From: Amorphophallus konjac
Lineage: Eukaryota; Streptophyta; Magnoliopsida; Alismatales; Araceae
Length of the DNA stretch: 64,000 nucleotides
NCBI GenBank assembly: GCA_022559845.1
Contig: JAHNEJ010002205.1
Coordinates: 62,001 to 126,000 of the forward strand
Reading direction: 5' to 3'
Positions 1 through 10,180 of the stretch are shown here, piece after piece (positions within the stretch are counted from its first letter, which is position 1; each line of letters begins with the position of its first letter). A program made the translations under genes and the position numbers. The notes beneath the pieces were generated by a model, which saw only the letters and a program-made list of their open reading frames with translations, was not told the DNA's origin and ran no database searches.

Positions 1-290
1 GGGGAGAGGGAGGGATGGAGGAGGGGACGCCGGCCAGGGAGAGGGGACGCACAGTAGGGAGGCGAGGGAGAGGTAGGGATGGCGGAGGGGATGTCGACCA
101 GGGGGAAGGGGGACGCGCAAGGGATGGAGAACGGACACGAACGCGACGGTGGGGGAGGGGAGGTGAGGGAGACGTGCCGTTCGTGCGAGATGAGAGAGTA
201 CGTGATCTCAAAAAAAAATTAGTGGAGAGTTATTTTTATTTAGAAATAGATTGTAACGTAGTGAGATTCTCTACCTAAAATTTAGGAAAG
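1..290. other. GC- and purine-rich low-complexity DNA
   Basis: The first ~200 bases are strongly G/A-biased with repeated gaggggacg-like words, then turn abruptly AT-rich. A short open frame exists but has low-complexity Arg/Gly composition and no recognisable domain, so I do not call a gene. Confidence 0.5.
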
Positions 291-714
291 AAATATCAAA
301 CGGGGTTAGATAAATCTCTTACTCTTATTTTTAAATTTGAGATAAAAAATAGAAAAAAATAGTAACCAACCACCCTATAATACTTATAGGACTTATGTTG
401 ACATCATATAATATTCTACCCTTCAACCACTCAGCTATAACTCGGGGTTGCCTAGGTAAAAATGCCCTGCCCCTCGTCCGTGAAATGAGATGGATCGTCT
501 ATGAAATATTGCGGAAGCCAACTCCTTCCAACCCCCTTATTTTCATTATAAAGTGACTCAGATAGATGTTACTGGCTGATAGTTTCCTGGCCAAGGTAGA
601 TAACCTCCTCACTAGCCATGGTCAGCACAATGTTTTACCTAATCCTGTTACTATAGTCACCTTCATCATATGAACATTGCACGTAGACAAATAGATAGAT
701 ATGTAACAAAGCAT
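291..714. other. AT-rich DNA without a recognisable gene
   Basis: I see no coding pattern here. The right part may hold the decayed 3' LTR of the minus-strand copia remnant that follows, because that element's RNase H end faces this side, but no LTR pair can be matched within the window. Confidence 0.4.
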
Positions 715-1440
715 AAGACGATGAGGCAAGTCAATTCTTATTTCTCTATAGATATCACACATGTTCAACTTAAGATTGAACTAAGCTGAAGTTATGTTAA
801 TGCCTTGGTGAAGAGGTATGCTGCTTGGTTTCGAGACTTCACGTAAGTTAAGCATAATTCTCCGGAATTCAACCTCTCTCTTATAAAATGCCAGTCGATT
901 TCAATATGTTTGCTCTAGTCGTGTGGCACTTTGGTAGTTGGCGATATTAATTGCTCCTTTGTTATTGCAATAAAATTTCATGAGTAGCTAAGACCGAATT
1001 CTTAAATCACCTATAAATGGTTTTAGTCATAACAACTTAGTGAGACTATGTGCCATTGCTCTATACTCTATTTCAGTACGTGCTAGATCTAGCACACATC
1101 GTCAGCTTTTTGCTATTGCAAAACATTTGAATAATACGAGAAACTTCGTCTCGAGATTTCAGAAGGTAAAGCCAAGTACAATGAGCACAATCATTAATAA
1201 AAGTAATGAAATATCGATAGCCATCTAAGGAAGGACTCTACACATCTGAATAGACAAGTTCTAATGGAGAGGTGCATTTATTTATAGGAGAAAATTGAGT
1301 CCTACAATGTTTTGTCAACTGGCAGACTTGACACTGGAACAGCTTGACATCAACTGACTCAAATAAATTGAGAAACAAAACTCTCAAAGACTGAAAGGAA
1401 AGATGCTCTAAACGAGAGTGCCACAACTGAATCTTTTGTA
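715..1440 (-). pseudogene. copia Gag-pre-integrase / truncated integrase joined to RNase H
   Basis: At 1426-1238 the minus strand reads WHSRLEHLSFQSLRVL ... CQVCQLTK, the copia GAG-pre-integrase plus the start of integrase (YSDV, then DGYRYFITFINDCAHCTWLY at about 1220-1160). Near 1105 it switches to an RNase H end (EIEYRAMAHSLTKLL, FYCNNKGAINIANYQSA, LNMCDIYRE). The integrase DDE core and reverse transcriptase that should lie between are absent, implying a deletion of at least 2 kb. Several in-frame stops are present. Confidence 0.7.
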
Positions 1441-1689
1441 ATCACTTGTCTTGGTTGGGTAGAGCAGATGACTGAAGTGCACTCTGTTCATGCGGCTGGA
1501 AGATATATAGACCATCCGCTTTACAGTCAATCTCAATCGTTTATGTTATTGGCAAATCCTGAAAAACGCAATGATCAAAAAAGAAGGTTACTAAACATTG
1601 TAGTGATTTGGTAAGACTGCTAATGAAAGTAAGTTGATATATAGAAAGGGAATAAACATGAAGGATAGAGAACAAGGTCAAATGATCAT

Positions 1690-1830
1690 ATAGACGAATG
1701 AACCATTTGCCGGTGACAGTGGCGCAAGTGTCATCCGCAATGGTAACCTCATCTTGGCTAGAGAGCAACGAGTAAGAAGAGAAAGAGTTTGGTATACCAG
1801 TCATGTGATTTGTGGCACTTGAATCAATGA
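1690..1830 (-). pseudogene. copia aspartic protease remnant
   Basis: Minus-strand translation gives DSSATNHMTG followed by a VTIADDTCATVTG block. This corresponds to the copia protease active-site motif DSGATxHMTG and the following flap region. The catalytic Asp is present, but the Gly of DSGA is replaced by Ser. It lies in the expected place between the Gag knuckle and the Gag-pre-integrase domain. The piece is short and flanked by stops, so it is a relic. Confidence 0.65.
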
Positions 1831-2039
1831 CTCGGGCTTACTCTGAGAATTTGGGAGAGGCGCTCATGGCAGCAGCATGTATACATGAAGGTGAAGGAGA
1901 GGAAGTGGAAGTCTGAAGCTGTGAGAGGATCCACTGTAGAGTAGCAACATTAGAATTGGTAAGTGCAGTAGAACCAAAACCAGGAGGAGTGGATGATGAT
2001 CAACCCTCTGAAGGCAGGGGAGATGGGGTAACGGCCACA

Positions 2040-2480
2040 TAGCCCTTAGGTTGCTTTTCGTCCGAAGTGTGAAACTTGTAGGGCTTCTTATCAGGGAACT
2101 TCTCCCAGCAAAAATTGCTGTCATGGTTTGTGCGGCTACAATGCTTACATCTCTTTCCATCTCACTACTTGAAAGTTCCCGGCCTAGGCTTGTTGACGGT
2201 GGTAGGCTGGTAGCAAGGACAGAATATTCATCAACATCGGGACCCTTTACTTCCCATGACTTGATGCTGCTATTCCTCGCTTAGGACATTGAAGTTTATT
2301 TGATTTAGAGATATCACTGGGTCCATATTAAGAACCTGGCCCCTAAGACCATCATAGTCAGAATGTAACCCATTCAAGAATTTCACAATCCGATCATCTT
2401 CTTGAAGTGAAATACATATCCATTGATCGGTGAGAGAAGACCACTTTGTTGGACGATAAACATCGAGCTCATTCCAGAGT
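2040..2480 (-). pseudogene. copia Gag remnant with zinc knuckle
   Basis: Between about 2450 and 2290 the minus strand encodes the copia Gag signature DDRIVKFLNGLHSDYDGL followed by RGQVLNMDP, the usual UBN2-type C-terminal block. At 2149-2108 there is a perfect CX2CX4HX4C knuckle (C-KH-C-SRTN-H-DSNF-C), followed by a basic WEKFPDKKPYK tail. The two blocks are in different frames. In the family this protein forms the virus-like particle and binds the RNA genome. No intact start or end could be fixed. Confidence 0.7.
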
Positions 2481-2848
2481 GTAGTAATAGCACAGAAATA
2501 CTGCGTGACAGACGTAGAATCCTACTTCAAGTCATGGATATTGTGACTTAGATGGTAAAGGCAAACCTCATTTTTCTTACGACTGTGGAGGCTACTAGGG
2601 TCTTCCACATATCCACTGCAGCCAACTTATGGAGAATAGTAGGTCGAATTGCAGGGCTGATAGAGTTGAGCAACGATGACATGATCATATTGTTATCATG
2701 CCTCTAGGCGTGGGATAGAGTGGATCCAGAGGAGTCAACATTTTCTAATCACCAGTCAAAAAGTCTAATTGATCACACCCTGCAATATAGAGCTCTGCTA
2801 TAACTACCTACGATGAATAACTATTCTTCGTCAATTTTTCGAAGATAA

Positions 2849-3395
2849 TGGTGGGGACACCGGGCCCACTTCTCGGAGCCGACGCCACACCACCACACCG
2901 AGCTTATGGCTTGGAGATTCACTCGAAGACTCGGCGTCCTGGACATAATATTTATTTGTGTGTATTTGTATTGTACGTATTTGTGTATTGTGTGTATTTA
3001 TGGTAGTATTGTATTATTATTAACCACCAAAGTCCAACTATTTTATTTTATTAGGGTCCAAGTCAAATATTGGTTGTTGAGTCTTGTCTTATTAGGCTAG
3101 GATATATATGCAATTAGGAAGAGTTTAAAGCTATGGTTGTTATGGTTTTCCCTATATAAAGGGGGCTCATGTAATGTTTCCATATGATGATGATTTGAAT
3201 GAAAGCCTTGGGTTTCGACGTGAGAGAGGTTCCCCTCTTGAATTTCCTTCCCTCATTCTCTTTGTGAGTGTGAGTGTGTCACCCGGTACGAGATCGTCTG
3301 GCGTGAGGCCGAGCTGCGCGAGGTAGCAACTTATCTGTTCCCGTCCGTGCCGTTAGGAGTTGCCGTCGATCCGTCTTCCGACGCCGTCCACGTCA
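2849..3395 (+). repeat. LTR (547 bp) of a Ty3/gypsy-type element
   Basis: The segment starts TGGTGGGGACACC, ends ...CACGTCA and is followed 4 bp later by a primer-binding site. It contains a strong TATA box (cctatataaa, 3151-3160). Its partner LTR is not in the window. The left border is inferred from the TG dinucleotide. Confidence 0.65.
3151..3160 (+). promoter_or_regulatory. TATA box of the LTR promoter
   Basis: cctatataaa followed by a G-rich stretch, about 235 bp before the LTR end; it would start transcription near 3185. Confidence 0.5.
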
Positions 3396-3399
3396 GATT

Positions 3400-3411
3400 T
3401 GGTATCAGAGC
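3400..3411 (+). other. Primer-binding site, initiator tRNA-Met type
   Basis: TGGTATCAGAGC matches the 3' end complement of initiator tRNA-Met used by many plant LTR retrotransposons, and sits directly after the LTR. Confidence 0.8.
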
Positions 3412-3595
3412 CCAACACGACGCCTCCGTCAACTTCGACGACCCCGGCATCATCTCTCTTTCTATCACTCGATTGCTAGAGTGAAAAGAAAAAACAAGAA
3501 ATAAAAAAAAGAAGAGTAGCAGAAAGATCTGTGGTTGAGAGGAAGAAAAACAATAGAGAAAAAAAAATGTTAAGCAAAAAAAAATTCCCTGCTGC

Positions 3596-3930
3596 GTTTT
3601 CTCTCTCTCTCTCTCCATTTCTCTCTTTCTATTTTTCTCTCCCTCTCTGATTTCGTTCTCTCTGTTAATCCCTCTCTCTCTCTCTGTTTCTCTCTCTCTC
3701 TCCCGACCGTATCTCTGTTAATCTCTCTCTCTCTCGGTTCTCTCTCTGTCTCTCTCTTTCTCCCGGTTCTCTCTCTCTCCCGTGATCTCTTTCTCTCCCA
3801 CGTTTCTCTCTCTTTCCCTCTCTCTCTCCCTTATTCTCTCTCTCTCTCTCCCGTGATCTCTTTCTCTCCCACGTTTCTCTCTCTTTCCCTCTCTCTCTCC
3901 CTTATTCTCTCTCTCTCTCTCTCTCTCGGG
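3596..3930 (+). repeat. CT-rich microsatellite with a ~71-bp tandem duplication
   Basis: Nearly pure ctctct runs interrupted by ccc. A unit beginning cccgtgatctctttctctcc at about 3778 is repeated at about 3850 with almost no change. This is the element's leader region; open frames across it are low-complexity. Confidence 0.85.
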
Positions 3931-5014
3931 ACTGCGCACTCGAACGCACCTCCGCCACCGCCAAAGTCGCCGCGAAGCATCCTCCCTCGCCCAGCCACGC
4001 GACTGCACCCGTCGTCATTGTCACCTCCATCACCTGCACCAGCTCACCGCACCCCACCTCCTCGCCGCTGCCAACCCTAGCCCTTCCGTCGACGCCGCGG
4101 CACTCCCTGCGCCATCCGGCCACCATCGTCGCCGGCGAGCCTGCCACCTCCACGTCAACCCCCCCTTTACATGCACTTCGGCCGGCCACTCCCCCACCGG
4201 CCTCCCTGCTCCCTCCTCTCTTCCCTCCACTCCGTCGGCCACCGCCGCGGCCAACCGGCTCATGCAGACCGGCCCTCCTCTCTCTAACACCCCACACCCA
4301 CCTCACTGCAACCAACCACACACACACGCCGACCTCGCCCTTGCACCCCTCCACCGAGACCGGCCACAGCAGCGTCAGCCACCACCTCGCCGCCGCCCAC
4401 TCCGACTACCTCCGCTCCCTCCGCCTCACCGGCTCCACCCTCTTGTCTTCGCGTGGAGTTGTCTTAGTGTGGACCCATTCGCCCACGTGAAGTGTTGAAG
4501 CTGTCCATGAAGCCCCTAGTGTGGACGCTTGCCAGCCGCGTGTGAAGAAAGGCCCCTTGGCCACGTCGCATTCGTGTGAAGGAGGCTGTGTGCTTGCATG
4601 GTCCGCCTGTTGGAGTGCTAAAGCCCGCCGCGAAGCCTAGCCTACCATGCTGACCTGCCGCATTGTTTGAAGCCTCCCTATGCCTGTGAAGACCTCCGTG
4701 CATGCGCGAAGGCTGCCCTAGGCCGAGTGGAACACTTGCTGCCGAGCTCGCCGTCTTGGAGCCTTGGCCACGTGGAGCCCTCTCCACCTCGCATGCACCT
4801 GCATTCGCGGGCCGCCCACGACGCCCACGCCCTCTCCGCGTTCGACAGCCGCGTTGGTTGACCAGCGCCCGCCCACCTACCTTGTTGGCCGCCTACCATC
4901 CCTCCCGTGGGTTGGAAAGTCTGAAAGTTTGAAAAAGGGGTTTGAAAAAAAAAGAAGAAGGAGGAGGTTGGAGTTTGAAAAAAAAATCATAAAAAGAGGG
5001 TTGAAAAAAATGTG

Positions 5015-5015
<1 letters not shown>
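3931..5015. other. GC-rich leader or possible gag-position region, no recognised product
   Basis: GC-rich, proline/arginine-coding in all frames up to about 4900, then A-rich. Frames up to 150 codons occur, but none shows a Gag or zinc-knuckle motif. By position, between PBS and protease, it should hold the element's gag. I cannot recognise one. Confidence 0.35.

Positions 5016-5055
<40 letters not shown>
5016..5055. repeat. (TA)n microsatellite
   Basis: About 20 uninterrupted TA units within a wider AT-rich stretch to about 5105. Confidence 0.95.
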
Positions 5056-5057
<2 letters not shown>

Positions 5058-5738
5058 GTATATATAATCTTATGTATACCTAAATATATATATTTATATA
5101 TATAGTTATCTATTGATTAAGTTAGTCATCGTGGCACCCGAAGTCCGCAACGACGGTTTGCTCGGTGCCCGAGTCACCGGATAGCCAACACACAGGCCGT
5201 GATTTACGGGACGTGGGTACCTCTAAGTCTCCCTGCGCGGAGAAATTTGGACTGATTTGTTCTCTTGCGCGAGAAATTTTAAGCGATTTGTAATAATTAA
5301 ATCCTCCCTATGTGGAGTGCATTCATTGTAACCGTGATGCTTCATCGACGCCGTGCGGGCACGCACGTCCCCGCTCACCTTCGTCTCCGGTCGGAGTTAG
5401 ACTTTTCAGTCTAGCTAGGTGTGTGCTCCCCACACTTGCTTATTTAGTATCTTTTTAATTGTCGCGCGAAGTGAGAGAGAGCTCGATCCATGCAGCCAGT
5501 CTCCTGAGTGCATCGTTGTGGGTGGAAAGCGAGAGCTTGTATGCACCTATCCTTAAAGCCCTAGACCGTCACATTATGGCATCCTAATTAATCAGGAGGT
5601 AGTTCCACTACTAGTTCGCCTACGGACGAGCAACTTTTCCTGACCGATCCCTTCAAATTGACCCTTTGCATATCAGCTGGGTCCACACCTTGCTAAACAT
5701 CGGTCCTAAGACTGCATCATTTAGGTCCAAGCTCGTGC
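5056..5738. other. Non-coding stretch, no gene seen
   Basis: Mixed-composition DNA without a coding pattern, between the TA repeat and the retropepsin fragment. Probably part of the same Ty3-type element. Confidence 0.4.
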
Positions 5739-6167
5739 ATGCCACGTCGGTCTAGGAATTCCTCAGGCCGTCTAGAGCACATTTCAACTCTACAAACACC
5801 CATGGATCAGGAGAGATATATGGTCGATCATGACCTCATCACCCAATTTGAGGAAATGAATGCAATATTTGATGGCACGCATGTCGAGTACGTTCAGGTT
5901 GGAGACATTGCCGAGAGTTCTAGCCAGAAAAGATTAGGTGCAGTTCGCTGTATCTCAACACCCCAGGAGGATTATTGGCGTCGAACCTCCATCTTCCAAA
6001 CCCACATCATGGTGAACTCTCATCCCTGCAAGGTAATCCTTGACAACGGGAGCTGTATCAATGCAATCTCTTCAGACTTTGTCTCCCGTTTAGGTCTACC
6101 TATGCACCCACATCCAAGGCCATACAACGTGGCTTGGGTCGATGACACTTCTATCCCAATCACCACC
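5739..6167 (+). pseudogene. Ty3/gypsy retropepsin fragment, cut by an LTR insertion
   Basis: An open frame of about 143 codons ends in a retropepsin-like domain: FQTHIMVNSHPCKVILDNGS, then CINAISSDFVSRLGL and PHPRPYNVAWVDD. This corresponds to the aspartic protease of Ty3 elements, with LDNGS in place of the usual IDSGS. The domain occupies roughly the last 60 residues. The frame is interrupted at 6168 by the end of an inverted Tekay-type LTR (tgtaatgaccc). No continuation is found beyond the insertions at 56091, so the rest of pol is lost or outside. The coding match is good; the start at 5739 is only the first Met of the open stretch. Confidence 0.7.
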
Positions 6168-7369
6168 TGTAATGACCCGAGAATCTGATTACCGGGAAGG
6201 CCCGATAACCCGAGACTCGCACCGCCACCCACGAGTCCGAAGACTCGGAAGGGTTAGAAGGATGGTGTGGAGACTACACAAGTATCACAAATAATTACAG
6301 AAATTAAACAGTTATATAATTAAGCAGGAAATAAATTAACATTTTACATGATACATGGTCCACAAGATAACAATAAAATAACAACATTAGTAGTCCACAA
6401 CTAGTACAAAGACAAGAAAGAAAAGTACAGCTACACGGGACATACCCCGGCTCTGACCTCTGGCACTAATGCCGGGCACCTGAACCACGCTGAGCCTCAG
6501 ACGCGCTCTCCTGAGGCTGGGACTCACCTGAAACACGGTGGAAATACGTAGGGAATGAGTCTCGGAACAAGACTCAGTAGGGATCACTCGAACCCTACCT
6601 CGCACACGGGAAACCGCTACACTAGCAGTAAGCGAGAACCTCGAAAGGGAAGCCCTGCCATCTACAAAACACCGGTCTCACGGCACGAAAATCGACACAC
6701 GTGCCACGGTGAAACGACCGGAACACCACGGTCAACACGACAAAAACCCAAAGGTCGAAGTCGTAATGACTGACAGTCTGTCACTCCGAACTCTACAGGA
6801 GTATCTCCCACTAGAAGCACAGTCGGTAGCGTCCCCTGACGTCTTACACCGCACCGCAGGTGAACTGCCTAACGTGGTAGCGCCTACCAAAGGCACGGAC
6901 ACCGTACAAGTAACCACAAACAAGTGACTAGCTGGGGGCACGCTCGTCAGCGTGGGTCCAACCGCCCCCAACCACGTGTGCACACACAGACCGTGCGTCC
7001 ATGGTCTGGCCCTCTGACCGGTTTCCCCCTCAGTCGGACTCTGGCTGCAAAACGTGGGGCCCGACAGAAATCGATCTAAAACCATCTCTAAGGGTAAGCC
7101 CGTACACCTACTCCCAAGTGAGACCAGCACACGCGTACTGGTAGGCTATGACTAGTGGAGGGTCACTAAAGGAGTAGACTCTCAAGTCAACAGAAAACAG
7201 CGTCCGCATCCAACGACGTATGGGGACCATCTCACGTACCAGCACCGTCGCACGGTGACCACAGTTAAAAAAGAAACGGGACTGCGAACCACCGGGTGCA
7301 GCCCTGAGCCTGGTGGTCTACTCTAGACGCGCCACAGGCTCTGACGGTCTAAGGCTGGACCGTCACAGC
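6168..7369 (-). repeat. Inverted, truncated copy of the Tekay-like LTR
   Basis: The reverse complement matches about 8205-9391 of the adjacent Tekay-like LTR, from the terminal GGGTCATTACA inward, with high similarity by eye. The U3 and TATA part is missing. Together with the neighbouring LTR it makes a ~1.2-kb inverted repeat with a ~0.8-kb spacer. Confidence 0.85.
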
Positions 7370-9391
7370 TGCAACATCCTGGACCTTTTGGATCCTTTTT
7401 CGTGGGTCCTGGATCTGATTTCTCGGAGTGTCCAGTTCCGTTGTGTCTGAAATATCGTTTCGGACATCTTTCATGTTCGGATCGGCGCGATCCGGAGTTG
7501 TTTCGGAGGCCCGGAAGCGTTTTGCGGCTTTTCCGCGCGTGTTTTCCGATTACCGGTGTGTGTTTCGGTAATTCCTTCGGAATCTCGTTGCGGGTGAACC
7601 AGGTCGTTAACCTAGGCGAGAGTGGTACCGTTACGATCGGTGCGTTCCGAGGATCGCGGAAATGTAATTTTCTATTTTTCGGTATTTTCTAGAATTTCCA
7701 GATTTTCCTATAAATACCCCCATTTTCTCTCTCTCTTCCCCACCCTCTTCTTCTTCTTCCTCCTTTCTCCCCCACCGTGCGACGCCATCTCTCCCTCTCT
7801 TCTTCGTCCGGTGAGATCGCGGCGAGCCCCTCCGGCTGCAGATGGCTGTGGGCGACGACGTGGTGACGACGGCGACGGCGACGTGATCGTGGAGGCGTAC
7901 GTTGACCGTGGGAGCTCAAGGAAGAACGAGGGTTTTCGAGCATTCTTCGCAATTCGTGGCTGGCGCATCACAGCCATGTGACACCCCTATGTGGGTGCAT
8001 TAGAGTAGACGCATTCCCACGTTGTAACGCACCAGGGTTGGTCCGTTACACGCTGTGACGCACCGAGTGGCACGCGTCACAGCTGTTCTCTGTTGTCTTG
8101 TGACGCACCAGGGTAGGCGCGTCACAGACTGTGACGCACCATGGTAGGTGTGTTACGCCATGTTTTGTACCGAGCGTGTGACACCCCTGCGTTGGGCCGT
8201 CAGGTGACCATCACGGTCCTGCCTAGACCGTCAGAGCCTGTGACGCATCTAGAGTAGATCGTCAGGCTCTGGGTTGTCCCGGGTGGTTTGCAACCCCGTT
8301 TCTGTTTTGACCGTGGTCACCGTGCGACGGTGCTGGTACGTGGGGCGGTCCCCTTACGTCGTCGGATGCGGACATTGTTGTCCGTTGACTTGAGAGTCTA
8401 CTCCGTAGTGACCCTCCACTAGTCGTAGCCTGCTTACACGCGAGTGGTCCCACCAGGGAGTGGTGGAGAGGCTACCCTTAGATACGGTTTGTGGACCAGT
8501 TTCCGTCGGGCCCCGTGTCTACCAGCCAAAGCCCGGCTGAGGGGAAAACCAGTCAGAGGGCCAGACCAGAGATGCACGGTCTGTGTGTGCACACGTGGTT
8601 GGGGGCGGTTGGACCCACGTCGACGGGCGTGACCCCAGCTAGTCACTTGTTTGTGGTTACTTGTACGGTGTCTCAGTTCCCACAGGGCCGGAGGGAGACA
8701 CCTGAGGCGCGGACTAAGACGTCAGTGGACCCTTTCGGCCTTGCTTCTAGTGGGAGGTACTCTTGTCGAGTTGGTAGTGACAGACCGTCAGTCGTTGAGA
8801 CTTCGACCTTCGAGTTTTGTCGTGTTAGCCGTGGTGCTCCGGTCGTTCCTCCGTGGCACGTGTGTTAATTTTCGTGCCGGAAGATCGGAGTTTTGTAGAC
8901 AGCATGGTTCCCTCTCTGAGGTACTCGCTTACTACTAGCGTAGCGGTTTCTCCGTTTGTGAGATAGGGTTCGAGTGATCCCTACTGAGTCTTGTCCCGAG
9001 ACTCATTCCTTGCTTGTTTTCACCGTGTTTCAGGTGAGTCGCGGCCTCAGGGGAGCGCGTCTGAGGCTCAGCGTGGTTCAGGTGCCCAGCGTTAGTGCCA
9101 GAGGTCAGAGCCGGGGTATGTCCCGTGTAGCTGTACTTTTCTTTCTTGTCTCTGTACTAGTTGTGGACTACTGTTGTTGTTATTTTATTGTTATCTTGTG
9201 GACCATGTATCCTGTAAACTGTTAATTTATTTCCTGCTTAGTAAAATAACTGTTTATTTCTGTAATTATTTGTCATACTTGTGTAGTCTCCGCACCATTC
9301 CTTTAACCCTTCCGAGTCTTCAGACTCGTGGGTGGCGGTACGAGTCTTGGGTTATCGGGTCTTCCCGGTAATCGATTTCTCGGGTCGTTAC
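7370..9391 (+). repeat. 5' LTR of the Tekay-like element
   Basis: Starts TGCAACATCC and ends GGGTCGTTACA. A TATA box (ctataaatac) lies near 7708. Relative to the 3' LTR it lacks about 505 bp (the equivalent of 51622-52130). It carries repeated GTGACGCACC / GCGTCACA inverted units around 7975-8260. Confidence 0.85.
7706..7716 (+). promoter_or_regulatory. TATA box of the Tekay-like LTR
   Basis: cctataaatac ahead of a CT-rich initiator-like stretch; the equivalent in the 3' LTR is near 51371. Confidence 0.6.
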
Positions 9392-10180
9392 AGCTGCTCT
9401 GATACTGCGAGGTTTCCGGGGGCCGAGGATTTCTTCCGTGACATGTACCAGCTTATGTCTCAGCAGTTCGGCGGAGAGGCTGGTGAGGGCTCGTCGACCA
9501 GGGGTGGGCCAGGCCGAGCAGTGAAGGATTTCATGCAGTTTCATCCCCCTTACTACGGTGGTCAGCCAGACCCTGATTTGGCTCGGAGTTGGCTCGACGA
9601 GATGGAGCGGGTGTTCAGTTCCGCGCGGACTACTGCAGAGGACATGGTGATGTTGGCCTCTAGCCAGTTGCAGGGTACGGCTCGGGAGTGGTGGTCTTCC
9701 AAGTGGAAGACGTCTTTCCAGCTTCGTCCACTTGAGCAGATTGCGCAGGGCGACTTTGTCAGTACTTTCGAGTGTACCTACTGTCCAGAGTATATTGCTA
9801 CGCAGCGGATGCGTCAGTTTCTAGAGCTGGTTCAGGATGACATGTTTGTGTTGTAGTACAGGGCCCGATTTGTTGAGTTGGGTCGGTATGCACCTCATAT
9901 CATGGAGCATGAGAGGGTGAAGACCGCACAGTTCGTACAGGGCTTAAGGCAGGAGCTGAGGCATCATTTGATCATGAATGCGGTCACTGATCTGGAGACA
10001 TCGTCTTGTGTTGTGGCTTCTTTGGAGATGGATATGCAGAGGACTCGAGGACCGATTAGCCAGGGGCAGTCTTTGTCGGGTCGCAGCCAACAGTTGATTA
10101 CCCAGCAGGAGGGACAGTATCCGCCACTACCCAGGTCAGCTAGTGTGGGAGGCAGGCAGAGAGCTCGAGGCCAGATCACG
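9392..10180 (+). pseudogene. Tekay-like Gag, N-terminus missing
   Basis: The frame is already open at the LTR junction and encodes a Ty3 Gag core: FHPPYYGGQPDPDLARSWLD, EMERVFSS, QLQGTAREWW, then after a TAG at 9854-9856 [19 protein letters not shown] and TAQFVQGL. This is the retrotransposon Gag capsid fold. The Gag N-terminus and 5' leader are absent, and no CCHC knuckle lies between the capsid part and the protease, where chromoviruses usually have one. It continues in the same frame into protease. The product would form particles in the family; this copy looks unable to. Confidence 0.8.

Larger units (their letters stand above)
715..2830 (-). mobile_element. Decayed, internally deleted Ty1/copia retrotransposon
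   Basis: Reading leftward on the minus strand, the order is Gag (UBN2-like), CCHC knuckle, protease, Gag-pre-integrase, the start of integrase, then directly RNase H. The integrase core and the whole reverse transcriptase are missing. Order and motifs are those of Ty1/copia. LTR ends were not identified. Many frameshifts and stops make it an old copy. Confidence 0.75.

Noticed and set aside
3902..4354. Arg/Gly-rich minus-strand ORF in the leader of the first Ty3 element
   Set aside because: GC-rich low complexity; begins in the CT repeat and has no motif.
6168..7369. An independent transposon with its own genes in the inverted segment
   Set aside because: It aligns to the neighbouring LTR in reverse; frames there are shadows.
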